Shown here one piece after another: positions 1 through 6,563 of a DNA stretch of 13,764 nucleotides. Location of the stretch: NCBI GenBank assembly GCA_910577295.1, contig CAJTLS010000046.1, positions 1 to 13,764 on the forward strand, given 5' to 3'. The position numbers and the translations under genes are program-made. The DNA comes from an uncultured Eubacterium sp. GTDB lineage: Bacteria > Bacillota > Clostridia > Lachnospirales > Lachnospiraceae. Each line of letters opens with the position of its first letter. Position 1 is the first letter of the stretch. The notes under the pieces are model-generated. The model worked only from the letters and a program-made list of their open reading frames with translations. It was not told where the DNA came from and made no database searches.

Positions 1-329
1 TAGACTGCTGCCCTCTGTGGCTCTACAGGCTTGAAATACTCGTCTGGGTTTTCTCCTGCTTCTATCAATTCTTGTCTGCATTGCTCTATCCTCTGCAAAA
101 GTTCTTCCCGGCTCTCCCCGGTTATCGCCATTACATCATCTAAAGAGAAATACTCATGCTCATTAAATGCAGATGCAAGGCTCATTCTCAAACCACTGTA
201 GATAGCTTCTAATGACAAATCATAGTTCTGTATGCCATCATCTATAATCGGTTCTAATTCTGCTCTGGTAACGCCATATTTGCCATAATTCGCAAGCAGA
301 TTATTTATAATCATTTCTCTATCTAACAT
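1..329 (-). CDS. Unknown mobile-element protein, cut by the window edge
   Basis: An open frame reads leftward from ATG at 329 and is still open at base 1, so the first 109 residues are visible and the C-terminus is missing. The start is supported by a GAGGT Shine-Dalgarno site just upstream. The protein begins MLDREMIINNLLANYGKYGV and is acidic and helical, with the segment SLDDVMAITGESREELLQRI, which could be a small helix-turn-helix-like fold. I do not recognise the family. It has the same strand and style as the genes at 526 to 3868 and is probably part of the same element. Separated from its upstream neighbour by about 196 bp. Confidence 0.7.
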   Translation of the reverse strand, partial: MLDREMIINNLLANYGKYGVTRAELEPIIDDGIQNYDLSLEAIYSGLRMSLASAFNEHEYFSLDDVMAITGESREELLQRIEQCRQELIEAGENPDEYFKPVEPQRAAV

Positions 330-470
330 TTTCTACCTCATTCTTTCATTGTTTTATTTGCCCCTATTTCCTCTAATTTTCATGTACTTCTATTATCTCA
401 AATGAATAACGCTATCTTGTAAAAGCCTTGTTTTATCACGTTTTCATGAATTATTTAAGCTGATTCTTTG

Positions 471-493
471 CGTATTACACGGCATATTACACG
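471..493. repeat. Two tandem 12-bp TTACACG repeats in the 196-bp gap
   Basis: TATTACACG occurs at 473-481 and again at 485-493; the 12-bp units match at 11 of 12 positions. The 8-mer TTACACGG at 475-482 reappears inverted (CCGTGTAA) twice at the lysS end of the element (4986 and 4997). The rest of the gap (330-525) is AT-rich, contains the Shine-Dalgarno site of the leftward gene, and shows no convincing promoter or RNA. A binding site for an element protein is an inference. Confidence 0.45.
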
Positions 494-525
494 AATTGCC
501 TAAAAGCATACGCTAATTATCATGT

Positions 526-1059
526 TTATTCTGCCGCTGTGTCCGTCAGACAAGGAAGCGTTGAAATACTTTTGCCCTCGTATTCTTCTTCTCTTAAATC
601 CAGTCTAGGTAATTCTGCCACCGATAAAACACGCCTTGTTTCTTCATGAGGCATATTTTCCTCAATGGAAACCGTATCTTTATATGAACACCAATTTTTT
701 AGTAAAAATATACCTACTGGCGGCGATACCTGCCCGGATAGCGTCACTTGCTCTAAAAAACTCTCAATGAAACTTTTCGCCATTCCTATAATCTCCTGCC
801 GTTCCTTGTCGCAATCCTCCCCATTTGACCAACGATATAAAGTAGTTCTGCTGATATGTAGTGCTGTACATAACGCTTGAACGCCCGGACGGATATTAGA
901 ATCCTCACAAAACTGGAAAAACATATCAATCCTTTCTTTCAATTCGCTGTTTGTTTCTGGCTTTCCCATATCGTAAAGCTCCCTCAAACTGTGAATAATT
1001 GCTTTTACCTTGACCGGGTTCATCTCTGTTAGCTGCCCCTGTGGTGATTTTCCTGCCAT
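526..1059 (-). CDS. gp3-like small terminase subunit / helix-turn-helix protein
   Basis: 177 residues, starting at ATG 1059 with an AGAGAGG Shine-Dalgarno site. Residues about 40-80 contain FFQFCEDSNIRPGVQALCTA followed by LHISRTTLYRWSNG, a helix-turn-helix. Residues 112-130 read SPPVGIFLLKNWCSYKDTV, the signature-like segment seen in the phi29 gp3 DNA-packaging / small-terminase-like family (usually written as ...AIFLLKNNFGYKD...). In phages such proteins bind DNA and hand it to the large terminase. No large terminase is present in the window, so here it may redirect a helper phage's packaging machinery, or it may simply be a DNA-binding protein of an integrative element that shares the fold. 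The C-terminal 45 residues are acidic and probably unstructured. The family call comes from motif recognition only. Confidence 0.6.
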   Translation of the reverse strand: MAGKSPQGQLTEMNPVKVKAIIHSLRELYDMGKPETNSELKERIDMFFQFCEDSNIRPGVQALCTALHISRTTLYRWSNGEDCDKERQEIIGMAKSFIESFLEQVTLSGQVSPPVGIFLLKNWCSYKDTVSIEENMPHEETRRVLSVAELPRLDLREEEYEGKSISTLPCLTDTAAE

Positions 1060-1143
1060 AACTCGTTACCTCTCTTTCTGAAAATTTCTTGAAAATCTCA
1101 AAAAATCATTCTTTTTTTATTGATGTTACCTTGTGCGTGTGAC

Positions 1144-1392
1144 TTAGCATTTTGCCCCCTCGTCAGCAACTTTCTTTTCCTTATACATTCTTTCTAACTC
1201 TGTGATACCTGCAAGCACTAAATTGATTATCAGCTTACATTCTCCGTACTGCTTGGATATTGCGCCACTTTCGTCAACTACCGCTTCCCAAAATTTGTCA
1301 TTGTCTTTATCCTCAACAACTGCATATTTTTTGAAGAACCTCCACGCACTTGTAAACATATCATAATCAAGTTTTAACTCTTGTTCTGTCAT
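1144..1392 (-). CDS. Small unknown element protein
   Basis: 82 residues (MTEQELKLDYDMFTSAWRFF...). The frame is open further upstream to 1455, but the ATG at 1392 is the likely start: it sits 8 nt after a GGGAGG Shine-Dalgarno site and overlaps the stop of the upstream gene as ATGA, a sign of translational coupling. The sequence is helical and charged, with aromatic residues near the N-terminus and a lysine-rich end (ERMYKEKKVADEGAKC). No catalytic motif, signal peptide or membrane segment is visible. I do not recognise it. The tight coupling suggests it acts with the product of 1389-1622. Confidence 0.7.
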   Translation of the reverse strand: MTEQELKLDYDMFTSAWRFFKKYAVVEDKDNDKFWEAVVDESGAISKQYGECKLIINLVLAGITELERMYKEKKVADEGAKC

Positions 1393-1622
1393 GCCAACGC
1401 CTCCCAACATTTCCTTTTTAGCAACTGATATACTTCTGATAACTGATCTCTGCAATCTGGTTCATCTCGAACCACTCTTTCAAACAGTTCCGACATATCC
1501 GACAAAATACCGTTTCTCTCTTGTAGCGTCCTAACATCCGCTATCTGTGGTCTGAATTTATCGTAAAACCACATGATTGTAGGGGAACAATATTTAACTT
1601 CTGATAATGCTTTTATTTTCAT
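1389..1622 (-). CDS. Small unknown element protein
   Basis: 77 residues beginning MKIKALSEVKYCSPTIMWFY. The start has a textbook AAGGAG site 6 nt upstream. The 3' end overlaps the next gene by 4 bp (ATGA). It is mostly alpha-helical by composition, with a basic C-terminus (YQLLKRKCWEALA), and has no recognised motif. It is the first gene after the iteron array and probably belongs to the same leftward operon as the genes on either side. Function unknown. Confidence 0.65.
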   Translation of the reverse strand: MKIKALSEVKYCSPTIMWFYDKFRPQIADVRTLQERNGILSDMSELFERVVRDEPDCRDQLSEVYQLLKRKCWEALA

Positions 1623-1710
1623 GTTATCTCCTTTTCCATGTCTGCCAGATAAAAAGGGTTACTTATCTGGCTTTACTTTCTACCTCACGTTCATAAACTG
1701 TATGAGTAAA

Positions 1711-1870
1711 TGGGGTAATAAGCGAAAAAACCTTATTTTATACGCTCTGCGCTTACTACGCAACTTGGGGTAATAAAGGGAATACCTTACTACGCAAAAT
1801 CTGCTTACTACCCCACCATGCGTAATAAGTAGAACCCTTGATTTTACTAGCTTTCTAGCTTACTACCCCA
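1711..1870. repeat. Iteron-like array, candidate replication origin of the element
   Basis: Seven copies of a 12-13 bp motif with core TTAYTAC lie in 160 bp. On the plus strand: GCTTACTACGCA (1751), CCTTACTACGCA (1785), GCTTACTACCCCA (1803 and 1858). Inverted: TGGGGTAATAAGC (1711), TTGGGGTAATAAAGG (1765), TGCGTAATAAGT (1819). Copies 5 and 6 face each other across 3 bp. Spacings of 52 and 55 bp recur between same-orientation copies. The array sits directly downstream of the RepA-type helicase gene, and a 16-bp AT-rich near-palindrome (1879-1894) overlaps that gene's stop codon. Iterons next to a replication gene are the normal layout of plasmid and phage-satellite origins; origin function is inferred. 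Confidence 0.7.
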
Positions 1871-1884
1871 CGAAAAATAACTCT

Positions 1885-2919
1885 TTAAAAAGTTTTCTCA
1901 ATAAGATAGCTGTAAAAAGCCTTGTTATTCCCGAACCCCTCGGACTTCCCGCCCAACAATCCACGCTTTCTAAGTTCCGTTTTTGCCCTGTTCAGCGTGT
2001 TCTTGCTTATACCTGTCGCCTTTGCCGCTTCGTCAAGTTCCGCTGTTGGCTTCTTTCCATTTTTCAGAAATTCGTATATGAACCGTTCGGCATCCGCCCT
2101 CTGTGGTGCTTGTCTTGTTTCAAAATCCCTTTCGCCCACAAAATCCTTGTCTTTTTTATCTGAATATTCCTCGAATACTGCCACGCCGTCCACAATATCA
2201 AATATGGCTGTTGCTCCCGGCTCTCCGTAGTTTGACTTTTCATGTGACAGATAACGCTTTCCGTCCTGTGTTTGTCCAACAATAAGGACGCTCCGGGAAA
2301 TATCCCATATATCCGCACTATCTGCAACACGATTTCGCCCGAAAACTCCTTGCCGCTTATTCGTGTGTACAACGATAAGAAATGTACAACCGTATTTCTC
2401 GCCCCAACCTATAAGCGGATTAAGACAGTTCCTCATTGCGTTCCTCTGCCCCATCTGCATATCTGGCGGTATAAATGATTGTATCGGGTCAAATATGATA
2501 AGTGCTGGTCTGACTTCATCAATTAGTTTTTCAAGAATCGGACTATTAAATTTTATCTCCCCGAAAGATTCATCTTGCAGGCTTACAGAAAGAATATTGT
2601 TTAGATTTGCACCGGCTTTCCTCAATCTCGCCCGTAATGTATGTTCAACGGAATCCTCACTACTGAAAAACAATACTTTCTGTGGCTCGCATTTTGCAAA
2701 TTCTTCTGGTACTGCGTCAAAAAATACCCTCGTTCCTGCTGATACTCCTGCCGCAATTCCACACCATGTAGTAGTCTTTCCACTGCCGCCATCCCCTGCC
2801 ATCATGTTTATACACGCCCTCGCCAGATAGTTAGGCGTAAGCCACTCGGCTTCTTTTTCCTCCACGTCTGCCATGCAGATTAGTTTAGGCAGCTTTATTT
2901 CTTTTTCGTTACCATTCAA
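1885..2919 (-). CDS. RepA-type RecA-fold replicative helicase (AAA_25-like)
   Basis: 344 residues. Walker A is GDGGSGKT at about 42-49, Walker B is ALIIFDPIQSF at 139-149 with Asp144, and VHTNK at about 184-188 supplies the downstream polar/sensor residue. This is the order seen in hexameric RepA/DnaB-like helicases of plasmids, phages and integrative elements. Residues about 275-330 look like a C-terminal winged helix (TGISKNTLNRAKTELRKRGL), suited to DNA or origin binding. The start is TTG at 2919, 7 nt after AAAGGCGG and overlapping the primase-like gene by 11 bp; the in-frame ATG at 2874 has no ribosome site. The protein probably unwinds the element's origin, likely the iteron array immediately downstream, together with the primase-like protein encoded upstream. 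The family call is firm; the precise partner is inference. Confidence 0.87.
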   Translation of the reverse strand: MNGNEKEIKLPKLICMADVEEKEAEWLTPNYLARACINMMAGDGGSGKTTTWCGIAAGVSAGTRVFFDAVPEEFAKCEPQKVLFFSSEDSVEHTLRARLRKAGANLNNILSVSLQDESFGEIKFNSPILEKLIDEVRPALIIFDPIQSFIPPDMQMGQRNAMRNCLNPLIGWGEKYGCTFLIVVHTNKRQGVFGRNRVADSADIWDISRSVLIVGQTQDGKRYLSHEKSNYGEPGATAIFDIVDGVAVFEEYSDKKDKDFVGERDFETRQAPQRADAERFIYEFLKNGKKPTAELDEAAKATGISKNTLNRAKTELRKRGLLGGKSEGFGNNKAFYSYLIEKTF

Positions 2920-3658
2920 CGACGCACCGCCTTTCTACGCCCGGTTTCCTCTGGACTTCAAAAACCGCCTGCGCCTTAATCTTTTTCAGTTCTTCCTCTG
3001 TGGCTGTAAATGCGCCACCCTCTGCCAGAACCGCTAAACAATCCAAAAGCCATTTATAGCGATCACTCGGTAAATCTTCATGGAACGGCTTTAACCTCAT
3101 ATATTCCCGACAATCTGCCGCACACAAAATATCTAACCGATATTCTACTTTTTGCTTTTCGTTCAGACAGTAACACCATTCATCAGAAAATGGCTCAAAT
3201 AGCTCTTTTTCTATTGCTGTACTGTATATTACCGCCCACCGCTTTAAATCGTCTATTTGCTCCCATAACGCCCGATAAAAGGCTTGTCTACGTTCTTCTT
3301 TCCGGCGTTCCTCCTGTTGCTGTAACAATATGCGCCGCTGTGCTTCCTGTCTGTCCTGCTCCCGGCTGTCCGTCAGTCCGTAATAGGCTTGCAATTCCTT
3401 CAATGCTTGCCATTGGTTACACCCTTTGACATACGCCACAAAACCGATTATATCGCCGCTGTAGTTGGCATTGCTAAAATCCGTAAAGCGGTTACTGTTC
3501 GGAAACAACGCAAGTGAAGCTGTGCGGTCAGTTCCTGCCGGACTTCTCACGAAAAATACAGTACCTTTCCTTTTCGGCTCTGTATAAAAATCTGTGCTTA
3601 CTCGTACTATGCCTATCCTATTTAAATCTGGTATCGCAAGTTTAAAATCAGATTTCAT
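2909..3658 (-). CDS. Primase-like protein with a CHC2-type domain lacking zinc ligands
   Basis: 249 residues. Residues about 34-96 follow the plan of the DnaG-type CHC2 domain: VRSPAGTDRTASLALF, then NRFTDFSNANYSGDIIGFVA, then ALKELQAYYGL. The Cys/His residues expected before DRT and around the second strand are absent, so no zinc site is visible. Residues 97-130 are a strongly charged Gln/Glu/Arg-rich helix, probably a coiled coil, followed by a helical domain with several cysteines (WCYC, LCAADC) that do not form a clear motif. No TOPRIM catalytic domain is visible, so it may be a template-recognition or accessory subunit rather than a full primase. The start at 3658 has an AGGGCGG site; the gene is 12 bp after the HTH gene and overlaps the helicase gene by 11 bp. 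Confidence 0.65.
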   Translation of the reverse strand: MKSDFKLAIPDLNRIGIVRVSTDFYTEPKRKGTVFFVRSPAGTDRTASLALFPNSNRFTDFSNANYSGDIIGFVAYVKGCNQWQALKELQAYYGLTDSREQDRQEAQRRILLQQQEERRKEERRQAFYRALWEQIDDLKRWAVIYSTAIEKELFEPFSDEWCYCLNEKQKVEYRLDILCAADCREYMRLKPFHEDLPSDRYKWLLDCLAVLAEGGAFTATEEELKKIKAQAVFEVQRKPGVERRCVVEW

Positions 3659-3670
3659 AATATCGCCGCC

Positions 3671-3868
3671 CTATAGAGAAATCACGTCTATGTACTTTTG
3701 GATTTTAGGTAAATTCCAAAGTACCCTTTTGCCAACTTGCACTTTTGCTTCTGCATCCATTCCTATCTTTACTGCTGTTACTTTGCCGCAACCAAGCATT
3801 TTCATCAATCCTGTAGTGTTTGTCGTTATCGTATTATTATCAATATCGTATTGTGGTTGTTTTAGCAT
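3671..3868 (-). CDS. Small helix-turn-helix DNA-binding protein, excisionase-like
   Basis: 65 residues. The central segment LMKMLGCGKVTAVKIGMDAE is followed by a basic beta-wing-like stretch VQVGKRVLWNLPKIQKYID, the layout of small winged-helix excisionase/MerR-like proteins common in integrative elements. A TTG at 3877 is in frame, but the ATG at 3868 is preferred because GGAG lies 9 nt upstream of it, whereas that site abuts the TTG. It is the first gene of the leftward replication operon, reading away from the divergent gene at 4012, so it could regulate that intergenic region or bend DNA for excision. It could equally be a replication accessory protein. Confidence 0.68.
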   Translation of the reverse strand: MLKQPQYDIDNNTITTNTTGLMKMLGCGKVTAVKIGMDAEAKVQVGKRVLWNLPKIQKYIDVISL

Positions 3869-3920
3869 TTTAATCAACTCCTGTCATGGTTATTTTAAGC
3901 AAGTGAACGTTCGTCTTGTC

Positions 3921-3949
3921 TTGCAATTCACTATAAACCATGTTACAAT
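3921..3949 (+). promoter_or_regulatory. Sigma-A promoter for the gene at 4012
   Basis: TTGCAA (3921-3926), a 17-bp spacer, then TACAAT (3944-3949); predicted start of transcription near 3956, giving a leader of about 55 nt. A perfect 8-bp palindrome GAACGTTC lies just upstream (3905-3912) between this promoter and the leftward operon and could be an operator. I found no equally good leftward promoter in the same gap. Confidence 0.65.
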
Positions 3950-4011
3950 TTTAATGAAACCAAAACGGTAAACAAACAGTAAACTTCAATAGGATATAAG
4001 GATGTGTAAAA

Positions 4012-4911
4012 ATGGGAAATTTGACGAGACAAGACACAGAAGTGTGTGCGCCAAGCATAAAAGCAGTTGTTAAAATGAGTAAATGGATGAATTATGAACG
4101 TGGAATTGATAAATCTGGAACAAAATTTATAATCGGTTCTGGTGAGAAACCAGTAGATTCATTTGAATATGTTGAAACTGAAAATGGCAATTTGCTTTTC
4201 CAATTAATAAAATTATATAAAGATATTTATAACGTAAAAAATAATATATTTTCCTCCAATCAACAATATGTTAATGATTTGATATCGGAAGATATAGAGG
4301 ACATTATATTGAATTTTTGTCGTAAAAATGGCTTGCCATTTTGGAACAACAAACGCACCAGTAATATTTTTATAAATGTTGAAAGTAAAAGTAATGATGC
4401 AGAGGAAAGAATTATAAGCGGAATACCTTATTTCACTAACCAAATGGCATTTCCAATATGTTCTTTTTTGTCAGGTCTTAATAATCTACATACAGATTTT
4501 CTAAATATGATTGCTTTTAAATGTTGGAATGATGATATATTTATTGAAACACTATTATCAGATAGTGATAAGGACTATATTAAAACAAAAATGAACTCCA
4601 AAAGACATGATTTATATACTCCATGCCTTTGCCCATTTATCACAGAATGGGATTATAAAAAAATGTCTTTATGTTTAAAATGTGAAAATATAATGCAATT
4701 ATCTGTCTACCATTTATGCATACTTTTTCAATCCGAAAATTTTAATGGCGTTGGTGGACATTGGCGTATATGCGATTGTTGCAATCAAATCTTTTATGCC
4801 ACACGCTCAAATCAAAAATATTGCCGCAATCCTTGTACTAAACAAGCTGTATATTCTGCGAAAAAACGCCACAAAATGAAAAAAAACAATTTAAACTGCT
4901 TTTCTATATAA
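4012..4911 (+). CDS. Unknown protein with C-terminal four-cysteine zinc-knuckle motif
   Basis: 299 residues. The ATG at 4012 follows AAGGA by 9 nt and a good promoter by about 65 bp. Residues 1-245 match nothing I recognise: charged, rich in Asn, Lys and Ile, with a moderately hydrophobic middle (FPICSFLSGLNNL) but no signal peptide or clear membrane span. Residues 252-285 carry RICDCCNQIFYATRSNQKYC and CTKQAVYSAKKR, i.e. Cys254-x2-Cys257 and Cys271-x3-Cys275 followed by a basic helix. This recalls CGNR-type and related zinc knuckles that bind nucleic acid. The gene is visibly more AT-rich than its neighbours, points the opposite way to the element genes, and has its own promoter and terminator, so it looks like recently acquired cargo. 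It could be a regulator or a defence/accessory protein; the sequence does not decide. Confidence 0.8.
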   Translation: MGNLTRQDTEVCAPSIKAVVKMSKWMNYERGIDKSGTKFIIGSGEKPVDSFEYVETENGNLLFQLIKLYKDIYNVKNNIFSSNQQYVNDLISEDIEDIILNFCRKNGLPFWNNKRTSNIFINVESKSNDAEERIISGIPYFTNQMAFPICSFLSGLNNLHTDFLNMIAFKCWNDDIFIETLLSDSDKDYIKTKMNSKRHDLYTPCLCPFITEWDYKKMSLCLKCENIMQLSVYHLCILFQSENFNGVGGHWRICDCCNQIFYATRSNQKYCRNPCTKQAVYSAKKRHKMKKNNLNCFSI

Positions 4912-4915
4912 AGTA

Positions 4916-4947
4916 AAAAGACTACCGGCAACTGCTGATAGTCTTTT
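4916..4947. terminator. Bidirectional intrinsic terminator between the 4012 gene and lysS
   Basis: A perfect 9-bp stem AAAAGACTA (4916-4924) / TAGTCTTTT (4939-4947) closes a 14-nt loop. A T-run follows on the plus strand (TCTTTTCTT) and the A-run on the other side gives TTTTT on the minus strand, so it can end both the rightward gene and leftward lysS transcripts. Confidence 0.75.
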
Positions 4948-4955
4948 CTTCCCTC

Positions 4956-5008
4956 TACACGATTTTACACATCACAAACTGCAATCCGTGTAAAGTCCGT
5001 GTAAAATC
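4956..5008. repeat. TTACAC repeat cluster, candidate recombinase arm-type sites
   Basis: GATTTTACAC (4961-4970) is a perfect inverted repeat of GTGTAAAATC (4999-5008). Two CCGTGTAAA copies stand 11 bp apart (4986-4994, 4997-5005), and a further TACACG occurs at 4956. The motifs thus come in two oppositely pointing pairs with about one helical turn between members, as in arm sites of tyrosine recombinases near an attachment site. They lie between the last element gene and the 3' end of lysS. The assignment is an inference. Confidence 0.4.
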
Positions 5009-5060
5009 ACTATATATTCTTTATCCAACATTTAAGAAATGCTTTATTTATGCGGTTTTC

Positions 5061-5084
5061 AAGTCTTTTTACTTCTCAAGACTT
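5061..5084. other. Dyad at the lysS 3' end, possible element attachment core
   Basis: AAGTCTT (5061-5067) and AAGACTT (5078-5084) flank 10 bp that include the lysS stop codon. A short inverted repeat at the 3' end of a housekeeping gene, bordering mobile-element DNA, is typical of integration sites. The other element end is outside the window, so the core duplication cannot be seen. A weak 3' hairpin is the alternative. Confidence 0.35.
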
Positions 5085-6538
5085 TTCATCGTCGGGAACA
5101 GCAGTACATCGCGTATCGCAGGCGAGTTTGTCATCATCATCACCATGCGGTCAATCCCGAAGCCAATACCTCCGGTTGGCGGCATTCCGATACTCAGGGC
5201 GTTCAAAAAGTCCTCGTCACAATGGTTTGCTTCCTCGTCGCCGGCAGCAAACAGTTTCTCCTGAGCCTCAAAACGTTCTCTCTGGTCAATCGGGTCATTA
5301 AGTTCCGAATAAGCATTTGCCATCTCCCAGCCATTCATAAAGAACTCGAAGCGCTCCACATACTCCGGATTATCCGGCTTCTTTTTTGTCAATGGAGAGA
5401 TTTCAATTGGGTGGTCCATCACAAATGTAGGTTGTATCAGATGCTCTTCCACATACTCCTCAAAGAACAGATTCAAGATATCACCTTTCTCATGGCGTTC
5501 CTCAAACTCAATATGATGTTCTTTGGCAAGCGCCTTTGCCTCTTCTGTCGTTGCAATCGCATCGAAATCCACATCGGCGTATTTTTTAACGGCGTCCACC
5601 ATCGTAATGCGCTCAAACGGCTTCGACAAATCCATCGTATGTTCGCCATACTGCAAAACTTCCGAACCGGTTACTTCTTTTGCCACATAGCGGTATAAAT
5701 TTTCCGTCAAATCCATCATACCGTGATAATCGGTATACGCCTGATAGAGCTCCATCAGCGTAAACTCCGGATTATGACGCGTGTCAAGTCCCTCATTTCG
5801 GAAGACCCGGCCAATCTCATAGACTTTTTCAAGTCCTCCGACAATCAGTCTCTTTAAGTACAATTCCAAAGAAATGCGCAGTTTCAAATCTTCATCCAAG
5901 GCATTAAAATGTGTCTCAAACGGGCGGGCAGCGGCTCCACCGGCATTCGCCACCAGCATTGGCGTCTCCACTTCCATAAATCCCTGCTCATCTAAATAAT
6001 TACGGATGCTGCGAAGTACTTTGGAACGCTTCACAAACGTCTCCTTAACTTCCGCATTCATAATCAAATCCACATAACGTTGACGATAGCGCATATCGGT
6101 GTCTGTCAGACCATGAAATTTCTCGGGAAGAATTTGCAGGCTCTTTGACAATAAAATCACATCACTCGCATGGATAGAAGTTTCTCCCGTCTTCGTCTTA
6201 AACACCTCGCCCGTAATTGCGAGAATATCTCCGACATCATACTTTTTAAAATCTTTGTAAGAATCTTCACCAATGTTATCACGCGCCACATAGGCCTGTA
6301 TATTACCCTCCAAATCTTGAACATTACAAAAAGAGGCTTTTCCCATCACACGCTTAAACATCATACGGCCGGCAACGGTTACCGTTTTTCCTTCCATCTC
6401 TTCAAAGTGATTCTTTATCTCCATCGAATGATGAGTTACCTCACACTTCGTAATGGCAAACGGGTCTCTGCCTTCTTCCTGAAGGTTTGCAAGTTTCTCT
6501 CTTCTCACTTTCAATAACTGATTCATATCTTCTGCCAC
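5069..6538 (-). CDS. lysS: Lysine--tRNA ligase, class II
   Basis: 489 residues, full length for bacterial LysS. It charges tRNA-Lys with lysine using ATP in the cytoplasm. The N-terminal OB-fold anticodon-binding domain spans about 50-135. The class II catalytic core follows, with motif 1 around EVETPML (189-195), motif 2 at FRNEG...RHNPEFT (246-260) and motif 3 at GGIGFGIDR (456-464); the C-terminus ends LLFPTMKSLEK. The start is GTG at 6538, 8 nt after GAGGG; the in-frame ATG at 6526 lacks a site. It follows greA by 25 bp and is almost certainly cotranscribed with it. Immediately after its stop the DNA changes to element DNA. Nothing suggests the coding sequence is broken. Confidence 0.97.
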   Translation of the reverse strand: MAEDMNQLLKVRREKLANLQEEGRDPFAITKCEVTHHSMEIKNHFEEMEGKTVTVAGRMMFKRVMGKASFCNVQDLEGNIQAYVARDNIGEDSYKDFKKYDVGDILAITGEVFKTKTGETSIHASDVILLSKSLQILPEKFHGLTDTDMRYRQRYVDLIMNAEVKETFVKRSKVLRSIRNYLDEQGFMEVETPMLVANAGGAAARPFETHFNALDEDLKLRISLELYLKRLIVGGLEKVYEIGRVFRNEGLDTRHNPEFTLMELYQAYTDYHGMMDLTENLYRYVAKEVTGSEVLQYGEHTMDLSKPFERITMVDAVKKYADVDFDAIATTEEAKALAKEHHIEFEERHEKGDILNLFFEEYVEEHLIQPTFVMDHPIEISPLTKKKPDNPEYVERFEFFMNGWEMANAYSELNDPIDQRERFEAQEKLFAAGDEEANHCDEDFLNALSIGMPPTGGIGFGIDRMVMMMTNSPAIRDVLLFPTMKSLEK

Positions 6539-6563
6539 GATTTCTTACCCTCATTTCTATCAT

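Noticed and set aside
1573..1773. 66-residue plus-strand frame across the gap before the iterons
   Set aside because: It overlaps a well-supported minus-strand gene start and half of the iteron array; no ribosome site and no recognisable protein.
3905..3912. GAACGTTC palindrome considered as a LexA/SOS box
   Set aside because: The Gram-positive SOS box needs CGAAC and GTTCG separated by four bases; here the halves abut, so only a generic operator can be suggested.
5039..5698. 219-residue plus-strand frame over the lysS 3' end
   Set aside because: Antisense to lysS, His/Arg/Phe-rich shadow composition, no domain and no Shine-Dalgarno site.
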